Assembly (NCBI RefSeq): GCF_013415125.1
Contig: NZ_JACCDE010000022.1
Location: 1-64,000, forward strand
Length of the DNA: 64,000 bases
Direction: 5' to 3'
From: Vreelandella glaciei
GTDB taxonomy: Bacteria > Pseudomonadota > Gammaproteobacteria > Pseudomonadales > Halomonadaceae
The translations under genes were made by a program, and so were the position numbers. A model generated the notes under the pieces. It was given only the letters and a program-made list of their open reading frames with translations, did not search any database and was not told where the DNA came from. Shown here in pieces: positions 1 to 8,604 of the stretch (its first letter is position 1; the number at the start of each line of letters is the position of its first letter).

Positions 1-604
1 GCACGGTGGGTTTTGGCAATAACGGGCTTGCGAAAGCCAACTTGCACGGGGCGAATGATCAAAAAGTGCTCGCTGGCGGTGATAGGGAAAGTGTCGGCGC
101 CGGCTTCACGGATTCAGGTATAATTTATGGGCATCTTCACTTTTTTTGAATTTTCTTGTTTTTGAATAAGTGTATTAATATGATTAAAGGCTACTATGAA
201 TTGGTGTTGGTGTTTTTTTAAAGAAGCACTTTTTTAATCTGGGTGGTTTTTGCCCACTTATTTTTTCTAACGTTTAAGCGCTGGCTGTGAGCTAGTTTTT
301 ACAAATATGGTGGCTGAGCCCGTTTATGTAAGGAATGTATTCTTTAGTATTTAGTGGGGTGCTGATGAAGAAGTTTATAATCTTGATGATTTTTATGGAG
401 CAGATAAGAAGTTATTAGTCGCTTCTAGGCATTCGTAGAAGGTTTAACTAGCACAGATAAACGCAGATAAAAAAGCTTCAATTTTTTTCACGTAACACAC
501 GTTATGAAAAACGTTATTAACCCTTGCATGCTGATTTTGTTTGTCTACGCTGTGCCCTGCAACATCATTCGATCTGAAACCTAATCATACAAGGAGTGGA
601 TTAG
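1..604. other. AT-rich, largely non-coding left edge
   Basis: No convincing complete gene is seen here. Bases 1-110 are GC-rich like the rest of the window and are open in two frames that run off the left edge: plus strand 3-149 (49 codons to a TGA at 147-149) and minus strand 113 down to 1 (37 codons after a TGA at 114-116, with no start visible). Either could be the end of a gene or a decayed remnant, and I recognise neither. From about 120 to 600 the DNA becomes strongly AT-rich with many T runs. It holds only trivial ORFs, such as a 17-codon ATG frame at 365, plus the ectD promoter. The sharp drop in GC suggests foreign or decaying intergenic DNA. Confidence 0.5.
524..551 (+). promoter_or_regulatory. 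Candidate ectD promoter with sigma-S-like -10
   Basis: A -35-like TTGCAT lies at 524-529. It is followed after 16 bases by TACGCT at 546-551. The -10 context TCTACGCT (544-551) fits the sigma-S extended -10 pattern KCTAYRCT at every position. An RpoS-type promoter suits an osmoprotectant gene, since ectoine hydroxylation is stress induced in halomonads. It lies about 55 bases upstream of the ectD ATG, and a good ribosome binding site AAGGAG sits at 591-596. This is a visual match only. Confidence 0.45.
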
Positions 605-1636
605 ATGACAGTCAAAAGCACACCGCTAAATGCGGTAAACGCCCATAAGCAATATAGCGAAATGGCGGATTCCCCTAGTGTTCAGCGCACAACAGAAGCT
701 CAGCGCGCCCAGGTTGAAAGCAAACAGGTTCAAAGTGAACAGGTACAGGATGTCTACCCATCGCGCTTGGCCAATACGCCTGAGAAAACCTGGCTGCCGC
801 GACAAGAGGCGGTCGTGAAAGGTCGCCAGCTTTCCGGCCCCTTAAGCCAAGCGCAGCTTGATGAGTTCGAGCGCAAAGGGTTTCTGTTTATTCCCAACCT
901 CATTGAAGGCGCGGAGCTTGATGAGCTACGTCAAGAAATGACGGCGCTGATGAGTAACGATGAGTACCGCAATAAAGAATTCAGCGTGACAGAGCCAGAA
1001 AGCCAGGAAATCCGCTCACTCTTTGCGGTGCATTTCCTCTCTGAACGCTTAGGTGAACTGGCCAGCGACGAGCGGGTAGCGGGCGCTGCGCGTCAAATTA
1101 TTGGCGATGACCCCTACGTGCATCAGTCGCGGATCAATTATAAGCCGGGGTTTGCCGGTAAGGGCTTTAACTGGCACTCCGATTTTGAAACCTGGCACGC
1201 GGAAGATGGCATGCCGGCGATGCATGCAGTGAGTGCTTCGCTAATCTTGACCGACAACCACGAGTTCAACGGGCCGTTAATGCTGATTCCCGGTTCACAC
1301 AACAAGTTTGTGCCGTGCCTGGGGGAAACGCCGGAGGATAACCACAAAAGCTCGCTGAAAGCGCAGGAAGTGGGCGTGCCAAGCCCAGAAGCGTTAACCG
1401 AGCTAGTGGCTGAACACGGTATTGAAGCACCGAAGGGTAAAGCGGGCGGCTTGTTGCTGTTCGATTGCAATACGCTACATGCGTCGAATGCCAACCTTTC
1501 GCCTGACCCACGTAGCAACGTGTTCTTTGTTTTTAATCGTCGCGATAACCGTTGTGAGGCGCCCTATGCGGCAGCTAAGCAGCGTCCTGACTTCTTGGCT
1601 CACAGCCTTGACCAGCAGGCGCAGCAGTATCGCTAA
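605..1636 (+). CDS. ectD: Ectoine hydroxylase EctD
   Basis: Fe(II)- and 2-oxoglutarate-dependent dioxygenase that converts ectoine to 5-hydroxyectoine in the cytoplasm, a compatible solute for salt and heat stress. At 343 residues it is slightly longer than usual for EctD because of a Gln/Val/Ser-rich N-terminal stretch (about residues 30-50). The family signature FNWHSDFETWH is at 188-198. The iron ligands are H191, D193 and H292, and the RSNVFFVFNR segment (303-312) near the C-terminus carries the co-substrate-contacting Arg. The start is fixed by AAGGAG 8 bases upstream. No ectA, ectB or ectC is adjacent, so this is a stand-alone ectD, as known from Halomonas elongata. Confidence 0.97.
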   Translation: MTVKSTPLNAVNAHKQYSEMADSPSVQRTTEAQRAQVESKQVQSEQVQDVYPSRLANTPEKTWLPRQEAVVKGRQLSGPLSQAQLDEFERKGFLFIPNLIEGAELDELRQEMTALMSNDEYRNKEFSVTEPESQEIRSLFAVHFLSERLGELASDERVAGAARQIIGDDPYVHQSRINYKPGFAGKGFNWHSDFETWHAEDGMPAMHAVSASLILTDNHEFNGPLMLIPGSHNKFVPCLGETPEDNHKSSLKAQEVGVPSPEALTELVAEHGIEAPKGKAGGLLLFDCNTLHASNANLSPDPRSNVFFVFNRRDNRCEAPYAAAKQRPDFLAHSLDQQAQQYR

Positions 1637-1741
1637 CGAGTGGTGGGGAAACAAATTGATGGCTGAAGGTTGTGGAACCTTCGTCTAGGTGGGGTAAACT
1701 GTGCGTCTGCGGCACGCATAATGAGAAGGAGAATACCCGCC

Positions 1742-2407
1742 ATGCGTTTTGTTCTACAGTTCACCGATGGCCAGGAGTTTCCCCACGCGTTGGGCAAAGT
1801 TGTCTGCATCGGCCGTAATTATGCCGACCATGCGAAAGAGCTGGATAATCCGGTTCCCACTGAGCCGTTGCTGTTTATTAAGCCGTCGACCAGCGTTGTG
1901 GATCTAACCAAGCCGTTGGACCCGCCGTTTTCACGCGGCGACGTGCATTATGAAGTTGAGCTTGCGCTATTAGTGGGTGAAACCTTAACCCATGCCACGA
2001 TGGATGAAGCCGAGCGGGCGATTGTCGGTATCGGCTTGGCGATGGATTTAACCTTACGTGATGTGCAGACGGCGCTTAAAGAGAAGGGCCATCCTTGGGA
2101 AATCGCCAAAGCCTTTGATGGCGCCTGCCCGCTTTCGTCGTTTTTGCCATTAAGCCGGGTGCCCAATTGGAATGCGCTGGCTTTCACGCTTGAGATTGAT
2201 GGTGAAGAGCGCCAGCACGGCGAGGGGGCTGATATGATTTTTGCTATCCCGTCCTTGGTGGCCGAAATGAGCCGCCACTTTACCCTTGAACCGGGTGATG
2301 TCATTTTGACCGGTACGCCTTCAGGCGTTGGAAAACTCGTTCGCGGCTCGTCACTGCGCTTAACCTTGACTGGTGGTTTGAAAATCGAAACCAGCGTAGT
2401 CGAGTAG
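1742..2407 (+). CDS. Fumarylacetoacetate hydrolase family protein (YcgM-like)
   Basis: A 221-residue single-domain FAH protein, close in length and motifs to E. coli YcgM and FAHD1-type acylpyruvases, which hydrolyse acylpyruvates or decarboxylate oxaloacetate with a divalent metal. Visible motifs are KVVCIGRNYADHAKEL near the N-terminus, LFIKP, the metal-binding VHYEVELALLVG, and ILTGTPSGVG near the C-terminus. An in-frame start exists at 1670, but the ATG at 1742 is chosen because AAGGAGA (1726-1732) sits just upstream and the protein then aligns with the family N-terminus. It follows ectD by 105 bases and may be read through from it. The physiological substrate cannot be told from sequence. 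Confidence 0.85.
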   Translation: MRFVLQFTDGQEFPHALGKVVCIGRNYADHAKELDNPVPTEPLLFIKPSTSVVDLTKPLDPPFSRGDVHYEVELALLVGETLTHATMDEAERAIVGIGLAMDLTLRDVQTALKEKGHPWEIAKAFDGACPLSSFLPLSRVPNWNALAFTLEIDGEERQHGEGADMIFAIPSLVAEMSRHFTLEPGDVILTGTPSGVGKLVRGSSLRLTLTGGLKIETSVVE

Positions 2408-2487
2408 TTAAACGAGTTGCGAGACCATCGAGGTATATGTTGAGTACGCGATCACCAAGGTTATTGTAAATTGTGACGATCAAAGAA

Positions 2488-2517
2488 AACGCCACCCCGT
2501 AATCAGGGTGGCGTTTC
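2488..2517. terminator. Bidirectional terminator between FAH gene and speA
   Basis: A 10-bp perfect stem (AACGCCACCC at 2488-2497 with GGGTGGCGTT at 2506-2515) has an 8-base loop. T-rich sequence follows on the plus side, and A-rich sequence (T-rich on the minus strand) on the other. It lies between convergent genes and can serve both. Confidence 0.85.
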
Positions 2518-2567
2518 TTGTTTTAGCCGACAAAAACGTTCGCTAGGGCCAAGTGGCTCAAGCCGCG

Positions 2568-4508
2568 TTACTCAAGATACGTATAGCCTTCCAGCCCTTC
2601 GCTCAAGCTTGCCGCAAAGCGGGCTTGTTCATCGGCCGTAAAGCCGCTGGCGGCTAACTGGTCGGTGAGCTTTTGCTTAAGCACGTTGGCATTGAAGTTG
2701 ACGTAGGCAAGCACCTGCGCCACTGAATCACCCGCTAGCGGGTTGGAGAGCGTCCACTCGCCATCGGCATTAAGCGCGGCATCGACAGAGTCGGTATCGC
2801 CGAACAAATTGTGTAAATCGCCAAGAATTTCCTGATAGGCACCTACCAGAAAGAACCCTAACCAACGCTCGTCATCAGATGCCCACTCGGGCAGAGGCAG
2901 GGTGCTCTCCACGCCCTGGCCATCGACATAGCTGTCGATGCGGCCATCGGAGTCGCAGGTGATATCCTGTATCACTGCTCGACGCGTTGGCGCTTGATCC
3001 AACCCGCTAAGGGGCAGCACCGGGAATATCTGCTCGATGCCCCACACGTCAGGCACCGATTGGAACAGGGAGAAGTTGACGAACAGCTTGTCGGCCAGCT
3101 TCTCCGCTAGCTCGTCCATGATCTCTCGGTGGGCACGGTTACGGGTGTCAAGTTGGGTACGCAGCCTCGCGCAGGCAGCCATGTAGACACGCTCGCCTTC
3201 CGCGCGGGCGGTAATGTCACTCAGGCCCATGACAAAACGGTCCTGCAGTTCGCTGACCGCCTGAAGCAGGTCGTGCCAGGCTTCCACCAGCATGCGTGGC
3301 TCTTGGTGCGTTGCCAACTGCTCAAACACCCGCCAGAGAAGCTCTACTTGGGCATCTTCCTGTTTCTCTTCTTGGCCCTTTCCTAGCGAATAGCGTTCAG
3401 GCGGCGTGTTATCAATACGCTCTTCGCCAATTACGTTGGTGATTAGCACCGCGTGGTGGGCGGTTAGCGCGCGGCCGGACTCGCTGATCAGATGCGGCTG
3501 GGGCAGGTCGGCCTCTTGGCATAGCTGGGCAAAGGCACTGACGACATTGCGCGCGTATTCGCGCATCGAGTAGTTGGCCGAGCAGAAGCTGCGCGAGCGG
3601 GTGCCTTCGTAATCGATTCCTAAGCCGCCGCCAACGTCCACGGTATCGATGGGCGCGCCCAGCTGCATCAGGTTTTGATAGAAACGGGCGCACTCGCGCA
3701 GGCCACGCTGGATATCGCGGATGTTGGCGATCTGCGAGCCCAAGTGGAAGTGCACCAGTTGCAGGCTTTCCAGCGCGTCCTCGCGACGAAGGGTGTCGAC
3801 CACCTCGAGAATCTGGCTGGCGGTCAGCCCGAACTTGGATTTTTCACCGCCGGTATTCTGCCATTTGCCTTTGCCCACCGAGGCAAGGCGGGCGCGCAGG
3901 CCAATACGCGGGGTAACGTCGAGTTCGCGGGCCTCTTCCAGGATCATCTGCAGCTCTGAGAGCTTCTCGACCACCAAATAAACCTTATGGCCGAGCTTCT
4001 CCCCCAGCAGCGCCAGACGCACGTACTCGCGGTCTTTGTAGCCATTACAAACGATTAGCGAGGAGCCGCCATCGGAAAGCGCCAGCACCGCCAGCAACTC
4101 CGGCTTGCTGCCCGCTTCTAGCCCCACGCGGCCACTCCCGCGCTCGGCGGTGGCCAGAATTTCTTCCACTACGCGGCGCTGTTGATTCACTTTGATGGGG
4201 TAAACGGCGGTGTAACCACCTTGATAGTCGCAATCACTCATGGCGGCATCAAAGGCGCCACACAGCTGTTCGACCCGGTCATGGAGAATATCGCTAAAGC
4301 GCACCAGTACCGGCAGGCGTAGCCCGGCGCTTTGTAGTTGACGCACCAGCGCACTCAGCGGAAGCGCCGGGCCTTCTGCATCGCTACCCAGCGGGCGGAC
4401 AAGGGCTTGGCCGTGGTCATCGACATCAAAGTAGCCGCTGCCCCATTGATCGATATTCCAGGTGCGCCGAGCACGCAACGCAGGGCTAGTAGTGGCCGTC
4501 ACACTCAT
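2568..4508 (-). CDS. speA: Biosynthetic arginine decarboxylase SpeA
   Basis: PLP-dependent decarboxylase (fold III) making agmatine from arginine, the first step of the agmatine route to putrescine. At 646 residues it has the usual SpeA length. The PLP lysine is in YPIKVNQQ (K106). Also visible are GLEAGSKPELLA, the HFHLGSQI segment and VDVGGGLGIDYEG of the barrel domain, and a C-terminal NFSLFQSVPDVWGI stretch typical of SpeA. The start ATG overlaps the stop of the upstream homoserine kinase gene by four bases (ATGA at 4508-4505), so translation is probably coupled to thrB. Confidence 0.96.
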   Translation of the reverse strand: MSVTATTSPALRARRTWNIDQWGSGYFDVDDHGQALVRPLGSDAEGPALPLSALVRQLQSAGLRLPVLVRFSDILHDRVEQLCGAFDAAMSDCDYQGGYTAVYPIKVNQQRRVVEEILATAERGSGRVGLEAGSKPELLAVLALSDGGSSLIVCNGYKDREYVRLALLGEKLGHKVYLVVEKLSELQMILEEARELDVTPRIGLRARLASVGKGKWQNTGGEKSKFGLTASQILEVVDTLRREDALESLQLVHFHLGSQIANIRDIQRGLRECARFYQNLMQLGAPIDTVDVGGGLGIDYEGTRSRSFCSANYSMREYARNVVSAFAQLCQEADLPQPHLISESGRALTAHHAVLITNVIGEERIDNTPPERYSLGKGQEEKQEDAQVELLWRVFEQLATHQEPRMLVEAWHDLLQAVSELQDRFVMGLSDITARAEGERVYMAACARLRTQLDTRNRAHREIMDELAEKLADKLFVNFSLFQSVPDVWGIEQIFPVLPLSGLDQAPTRRAVIQDITCDSDGRIDSYVDGQGVESTLPLPEWASDDERWLGFFLVGAYQEILGDLHNLFGDTDSVDAALNADGEWTLSNPLAGDSVAQVLAYVNFNANVLKQKLTDQLAASGFTADEQARFAASLSEGLEGYTYLE

Positions 4509-5464
4509 GCAGTTACCTCAGGCAGCGGCAGCGCACCGTGGGCAATGCGCGCGGTTAAAATAGTACGGAAACGCTCCGGGTCGTGGGGCGTTAAATCATG
4601 CGCTGGCGGGTCAACGTAAACCACCAGCAGACGTGATAACCAATAACGCAGCGCCGTCATGCGCAGCATGGTGGGCCATAGCTCGCGCTCATCCGCCGTT
4701 AATGGTCGGCGTGCCAGATAGGCGCTCAATAGCGTGTCATAGCGCTCTGCGTTAAGCGTGCCGTCGTCGTTGGAAGCCCAGTCGTTGATTACAATCGCCA
4801 GGTCGAACAGCAGATCGCCGGTGCAACCGTTATAAAAGTCGATAATACCGCCCAACTGATCACCCTCAAAGAGGGTATTGTCGCGGAAAAGGTCGCCGTG
4901 CAGAGCGCCTTGCGGCAGCTCATTGTGCTGAATAAAGGCGCCCTCAAAATCGTCGACTTCATCCTTCATCAAGGTTTGATCTGCTGGGCTTAGATAGCTC
5001 AGCACCTTGTGGTGCATCACATGCAGCCAGTTGATATCCCGCGGATTCGGACGGTGGCCGGGAAAGCGTTTTGAAACCACGTGCAGGCGGCCCAGGGTAT
5101 CGCCCAGGGCGTGGCACTGAGCCAAGTTGGGCGCTTCCGGATGACGGCCGGGCAGGCGTGGAAACAGCAGCGCCGGTTTACCTTCCAGGCTATGCAGGGC
5201 AACGCCTTCGCGGTCATGAATCGTGCCGGGCACCGGCAGGCGGTGCTCGTCTAAATAGTCGAGCAGTTCGACAAAAAACGGCAGCTCTTCATGCTCGCCC
5301 TGTTCGAACAGGGTTAACACCAGCTCGCGGCGGTCAGTGGTGACAAAAAACGTCGAGTTTTCGGTGCCGCTCGCCACCCCCTGTAGGGAAACGAAACTGC
5401 CAACATCAAATTTTTCTAAAAACGCGGCGACCTGTGCGTCGCTAAGCGGGGTAAATACAGCCAT
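4505..5464 (-). CDS. thrB: Homoserine kinase (aminoglycoside-phosphotransferase fold)
   Basis: Phosphorylates homoserine to O-phosphohomoserine for threonine synthesis. It belongs to the pseudomonad-type ThrB, which has the APH/choline kinase fold rather than the GHMP fold of E. coli ThrB. At 319 residues it has the N-terminal MAVFTPL typical of the group, the catalytic loop LHGDLFRDN (D191) and the metal-binding IIDFYNG (D209). A longer frame to 5605 exists, but the ATG at 5464 matches the family start. It is divergent from polA; thrB and polA are also near each other in Pseudomonas. The stop overlaps the speA start, an unusual pairing of threonine and polyamine genes. Confidence 0.92.
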   Translation of the reverse strand: MAVFTPLSDAQVAAFLEKFDVGSFVSLQGVASGTENSTFFVTTDRRELVLTLFEQGEHEELPFFVELLDYLDEHRLPVPGTIHDREGVALHSLEGKPALLFPRLPGRHPEAPNLAQCHALGDTLGRLHVVSKRFPGHRPNPRDINWLHVMHHKVLSYLSPADQTLMKDEVDDFEGAFIQHNELPQGALHGDLFRDNTLFEGDQLGGIIDFYNGCTGDLLFDLAIVINDWASNDDGTLNAERYDTLLSAYLARRPLTADERELWPTMLRMTALRYWLSRLLVVYVDPPAHDLTPHDPERFRTILTARIAHGALPLPEVTA

Positions 5465-5639
5465 GAGAGTCTCGCCCAGGTTGCTAAGCCCATTATTGTA
5501 GCGGCTTGGTCGCTGAGTTGGCAGCGTTGTTGTGATAACAGAATAGAGTTTGACTCTGCAGGCCGCCTGCGCAGCGGGTATCATGTGAGTAACTCTTTTT
5601 AGCACTTATTTTTTTATGACTCTCTTTAGGAACTTGGTT

Positions 5640-8423
5640 ATGGCTCGCGCTCCGATCGTCCTCGTCGATGGCTCCTCCTATCTTTACCGTGCCTTTCATG
5701 CGCTACCGCCGCTAACGACCTCCAGTGGTCAGCCGACAGGCGCGGTGAAGGGCGTGTTGAATATGCTCAAGCGGCTGATTAAGGATTACCCCGAAAGCCC
5801 CATGGCGGTGGTTTTCGACGCGCCGGGCAAAACCTTCCGCGATGAGATGTACAGCGACTACAAAGCCCACCGCCCCCCCATGCCCGATGACCTGCGCAGC
5901 CAAATTGCGCCGCTGCACGCCTGTGTGAAAGCGCTGGGCCTGCCGCTGCTGTGCATTGAAGGGGTGGAGGCGGATGATGTGATTGGCACCCTGGCCCACC
6001 ACGCCACCCAAGCAGGGCGCGATGCGGTCATTTCCACCGGCGACAAGGATATGGCGCAACTGGTCAATGCCCATATCACGCTGGTCAACACCATGAAGGA
6101 TGAAACCCTGGACGAGGGGGGCGTGGAGGATAAGTTCGGCCTGCCCCCTGCGCTGATTATCGATTTTCTCGCCCTGATGGGCGACAAGGTCGATAACATT
6201 CCTGGCGTGCCCGGCGTGGGTGAAAAGACTGCGATTGGTCTACTGCAAGGCATGGGCGGCGGCCTGGAGACCATTTATAGCGATTTAGAACGGGTCAAAA
6301 CGCTTACTTTTCGGGGCGCAAAAACGCTGCCCAAGAAACTTGAAGAGCATCGCGATCAGGCCTTCCTTTCGTATCAGTTAGCGACCATCAAGGTTGATTG
6401 CGATTTGCCGGTGGGCTTGGATGATTTGGATATTGCCCACCCCGACCGTGAAGCGCTGGTCACGCTGTATAAAGAGATGGAGTTCCGACAGTGGCTAGGT
6501 GAGCTGCTGGAAGGCAAAGATGAAGGCGTGGATGATGTGAAAGGCGGCGAGCCTGTCCCTGCCAGCGCTGACGATAGCGAGCCCGAGGGCACAGAGGCAT
6601 CTGCCAATGGGAGTGCCCGTGAAGATCACGTCATCCTCGAACAGGCAGACTTTGAGCGCTGGCTGGATAGGCTACAAAACGCCGAGCGCTTCTGTTTTGA
6701 TTTGGAAACCACCAGCCTCAACTATATGGATGCAGAAATCGTCGGCGTCGGCTTGTCGCTGGAAGCGGGGGAGGCGGCCTATATTCCGCTGGCCCACGAC
6801 TATCTGGATGCCCCCCAGCAACTTGACCGCAAAACGGTGCTGGCGGCGCTAAAGCCGCTGCTGGAAGACCCGACCAAAACCAAGATTGGCCAGAACCTCA
6901 AGTACGATATTTCGGTGCTGGCCAACTACGCCATCTCAGTGGCGGGCCCGTTTGCCGACACCATGTTGGCGTCGTACGTGCTCAACTCCACGGCCACCCG
7001 CCACGATATGGACTCGCTGGCGCTGAAGTATTTGGGCGAAAAGACCATCTCCTTTGAAGAGATTGCCGGTAAGGGCGCCAAGCAGCTGACCTTTAACCAG
7101 ATTGCCCTGGAACAGGCGGCGCCTTACGCCTGCGAAGATGTCGATATCACCCTACGGCTGCAGCAAACGCTACGCCCACAGGTCGAAAACGAGGGGCGCT
7201 TGGCCGAAGTGCTGGATAATATCGAACTGCCGCTGATCAAAGTGCTCTCGCGCATTGAGCGTAATGGGGTGGCGGTGGATGCTGACCTACTGCACAAGCA
7301 GAGCCAGCAGTTAGAAAAGCGTATTGGCGAGCTAGAGCGCGAAGCGTTTGAACTGGCCGGGCGGGAATTTAATCTCGGCTCACCCAAGCAGTTAGGGCAG
7401 ATTCTGTTTGAAGAGCAGAAAATCCCGGTACTCAAGAAAACGCCCAAAGGCGCACCCTCTACCGCCGAAGGCGTGCTGGAAGAGCTGGCGCTGGATTACC
7501 CACTGCCCAAGGTGATTATGCAGCACCGGGGGCTGGCCAAGCTTAAGTCCACCTATACCGATAAGTTGCCTAGGCTGCTCAATAAAGCCACTGGCCGGGT
7601 GCACACCAGCTACCACCAGGCGGTCACCGCCACCGGGCGGCTGTCGTCGTCGGACCCGAACTTACAAAATATTCCTATTCGTACCGAAGAGGGGCGCAAA
7701 ATTCGTCAGGCGTTTATCGCCCGCCCCGGCTACCGCATTGTCGCCGCTGACTACTCGCAGATTGAGCTGCGTATTATGGCGCACCTTTCCGAAGATAAAG
7801 GGCTGCTGGAAGCCTTTGCCGAAGGACGCGATATCCACACCGCCACGGCGGCAGAAGTGTTTGGCACCTCCCTTGATAAGGTCTCTGGCGACCAGCGACG
7901 TAGTGCCAAAGCGATCAACTTCGGCTTGATCTACGGCATGAGTGCCTGGGGGCTGTCGCGCCAGCTGCATATCGAGCGCAATCAGGCACAAACCTATATT
8001 GATCGCTACTTTGACCGCTATCCCGGCGTGGCCCGTTATATGGAGCGTATTCGCTCCCAGGCAGGTGAAGATGGCTTTGTCGAAACCGTGCTGGGTCGGC
8101 GGCTCTACCTGCCGGAAATCCATTCGCAGAACCGTAACCGCCGTCAAGGCGCAGAGCGCACCGCGATTAACGCACCCATGCAGGGCACCGCTGCGGATAT
8201 CATCAAGCAGGCGATGATCGACGTGGATGCATGGTTAGCGGAAGGCGAGTTCGATGCGCTGATGGTGATGCAGGTGCACGATGAGCTGGTGTTTGAAGTG
8301 GCCGAGAAGCAGGTCGAAGCGTTTATCGAGCAAGTGCAAAAACGCATGCAGGGCGCGGCGGAGCTGAAAGTGCCGCTGATTGTGGAAGCCGAGAGTGGCG
8401 CCAATTGGGATGAGGCACACTAG
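5640..8423 (+). CDS. polA: DNA polymerase I
   Basis: Repair and Okazaki-fragment polymerase, 927 residues. The N-terminal 5'-3' exonuclease begins IVLVDGSSYLYRAFHALPPL, followed by the VEADDVIGTLA and GDKDMAQLV motifs. A negatively charged linker lies near 300-330. The proofreading domain keeps its acidic residues (FDLETTSL, D354 and E356; then QNLKYDISVL; then APYACEDVD), so proofreading should be active. Polymerase motif A is DYSQIELRI (D704), motif B is RRSAKAINFGLIYG, and motif C is QVHDELVFEV (H880-D881-E882). The ATG at 5640 (upstream TTTAGGAAC) is preferred to 5616, which lacks a binding site. No terminator is obvious before the cyd promoter region. Confidence 0.97.
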   Translation: MARAPIVLVDGSSYLYRAFHALPPLTTSSGQPTGAVKGVLNMLKRLIKDYPESPMAVVFDAPGKTFRDEMYSDYKAHRPPMPDDLRSQIAPLHACVKALGLPLLCIEGVEADDVIGTLAHHATQAGRDAVISTGDKDMAQLVNAHITLVNTMKDETLDEGGVEDKFGLPPALIIDFLALMGDKVDNIPGVPGVGEKTAIGLLQGMGGGLETIYSDLERVKTLTFRGAKTLPKKLEEHRDQAFLSYQLATIKVDCDLPVGLDDLDIAHPDREALVTLYKEMEFRQWLGELLEGKDEGVDDVKGGEPVPASADDSEPEGTEASANGSAREDHVILEQADFERWLDRLQNAERFCFDLETTSLNYMDAEIVGVGLSLEAGEAAYIPLAHDYLDAPQQLDRKTVLAALKPLLEDPTKTKIGQNLKYDISVLANYAISVAGPFADTMLASYVLNSTATRHDMDSLALKYLGEKTISFEEIAGKGAKQLTFNQIALEQAAPYACEDVDITLRLQQTLRPQVENEGRLAEVLDNIELPLIKVLSRIERNGVAVDADLLHKQSQQLEKRIGELEREAFELAGREFNLGSPKQLGQILFEEQKIPVLKKTPKGAPSTAEGVLEELALDYPLPKVIMQHRGLAKLKSTYTDKLPRLLNKATGRVHTSYHQAVTATGRLSSSDPNLQNIPIRTEEGRKIRQAFIARPGYRIVAADYSQIELRIMAHLSEDKGLLEAFAEGRDIHTATAAEVFGTSLDKVSGDQRRSAKAINFGLIYGMSAWGLSRQLHIERNQAQTYIDRYFDRYPGVARYMERIRSQAGEDGFVETVLGRRLYLPEIHSQNRNRRQGAERTAINAPMQGTAADIIKQAMIDVDAWLAEGEFDALMVMQVHDELVFEVAEKQVEAFIEQVQKRMQGAAELKVPLIVEAESGANWDEAH

Positions 8424-8473
8424 ATTGGCTTGGAGGGCATTTTGTCGCAACCTTGGAGTGCATAGATAAGGAA

Positions 8474-8487
8474 TTGATCAAGGTCAA
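8474..8487 (+). promoter_or_regulatory. FNR/ANR-type box upstream of cydA
   Basis: TTGAT-CAAG-GTCAA matches the FNR/ANR consensus TTGAT-N4-ATCAA at 9 of 10 defined positions. Its centre is about 124 bases upstream of the cydA ATG and 57 bases after the polA stop. Oxygen-responsive control is what would be expected for a cytochrome bd oxidase cluster. A weak -10-like TATACA is at 8516-8521, a few bases further from the box than in a classical class II promoter. Confidence 0.65.
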
Positions 8488-8604
8488 ATTTTTGGCTCAG
8501 GTGGAGGAATAAGCTTATACACATCGCTTTGCCTGGGTTAGCAGCTGTTTGTGGCTTCCCGGTGGGGCGAAGGGTGTGTTTACGCTATCCATCGGGAGTC
8601 ACTC

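Noticed and set aside
365..418. 17-codon ORF in the AT-rich left region
   Set aside because: No ribosome binding site, AT-driven codons, and no sign of a functional peptide.
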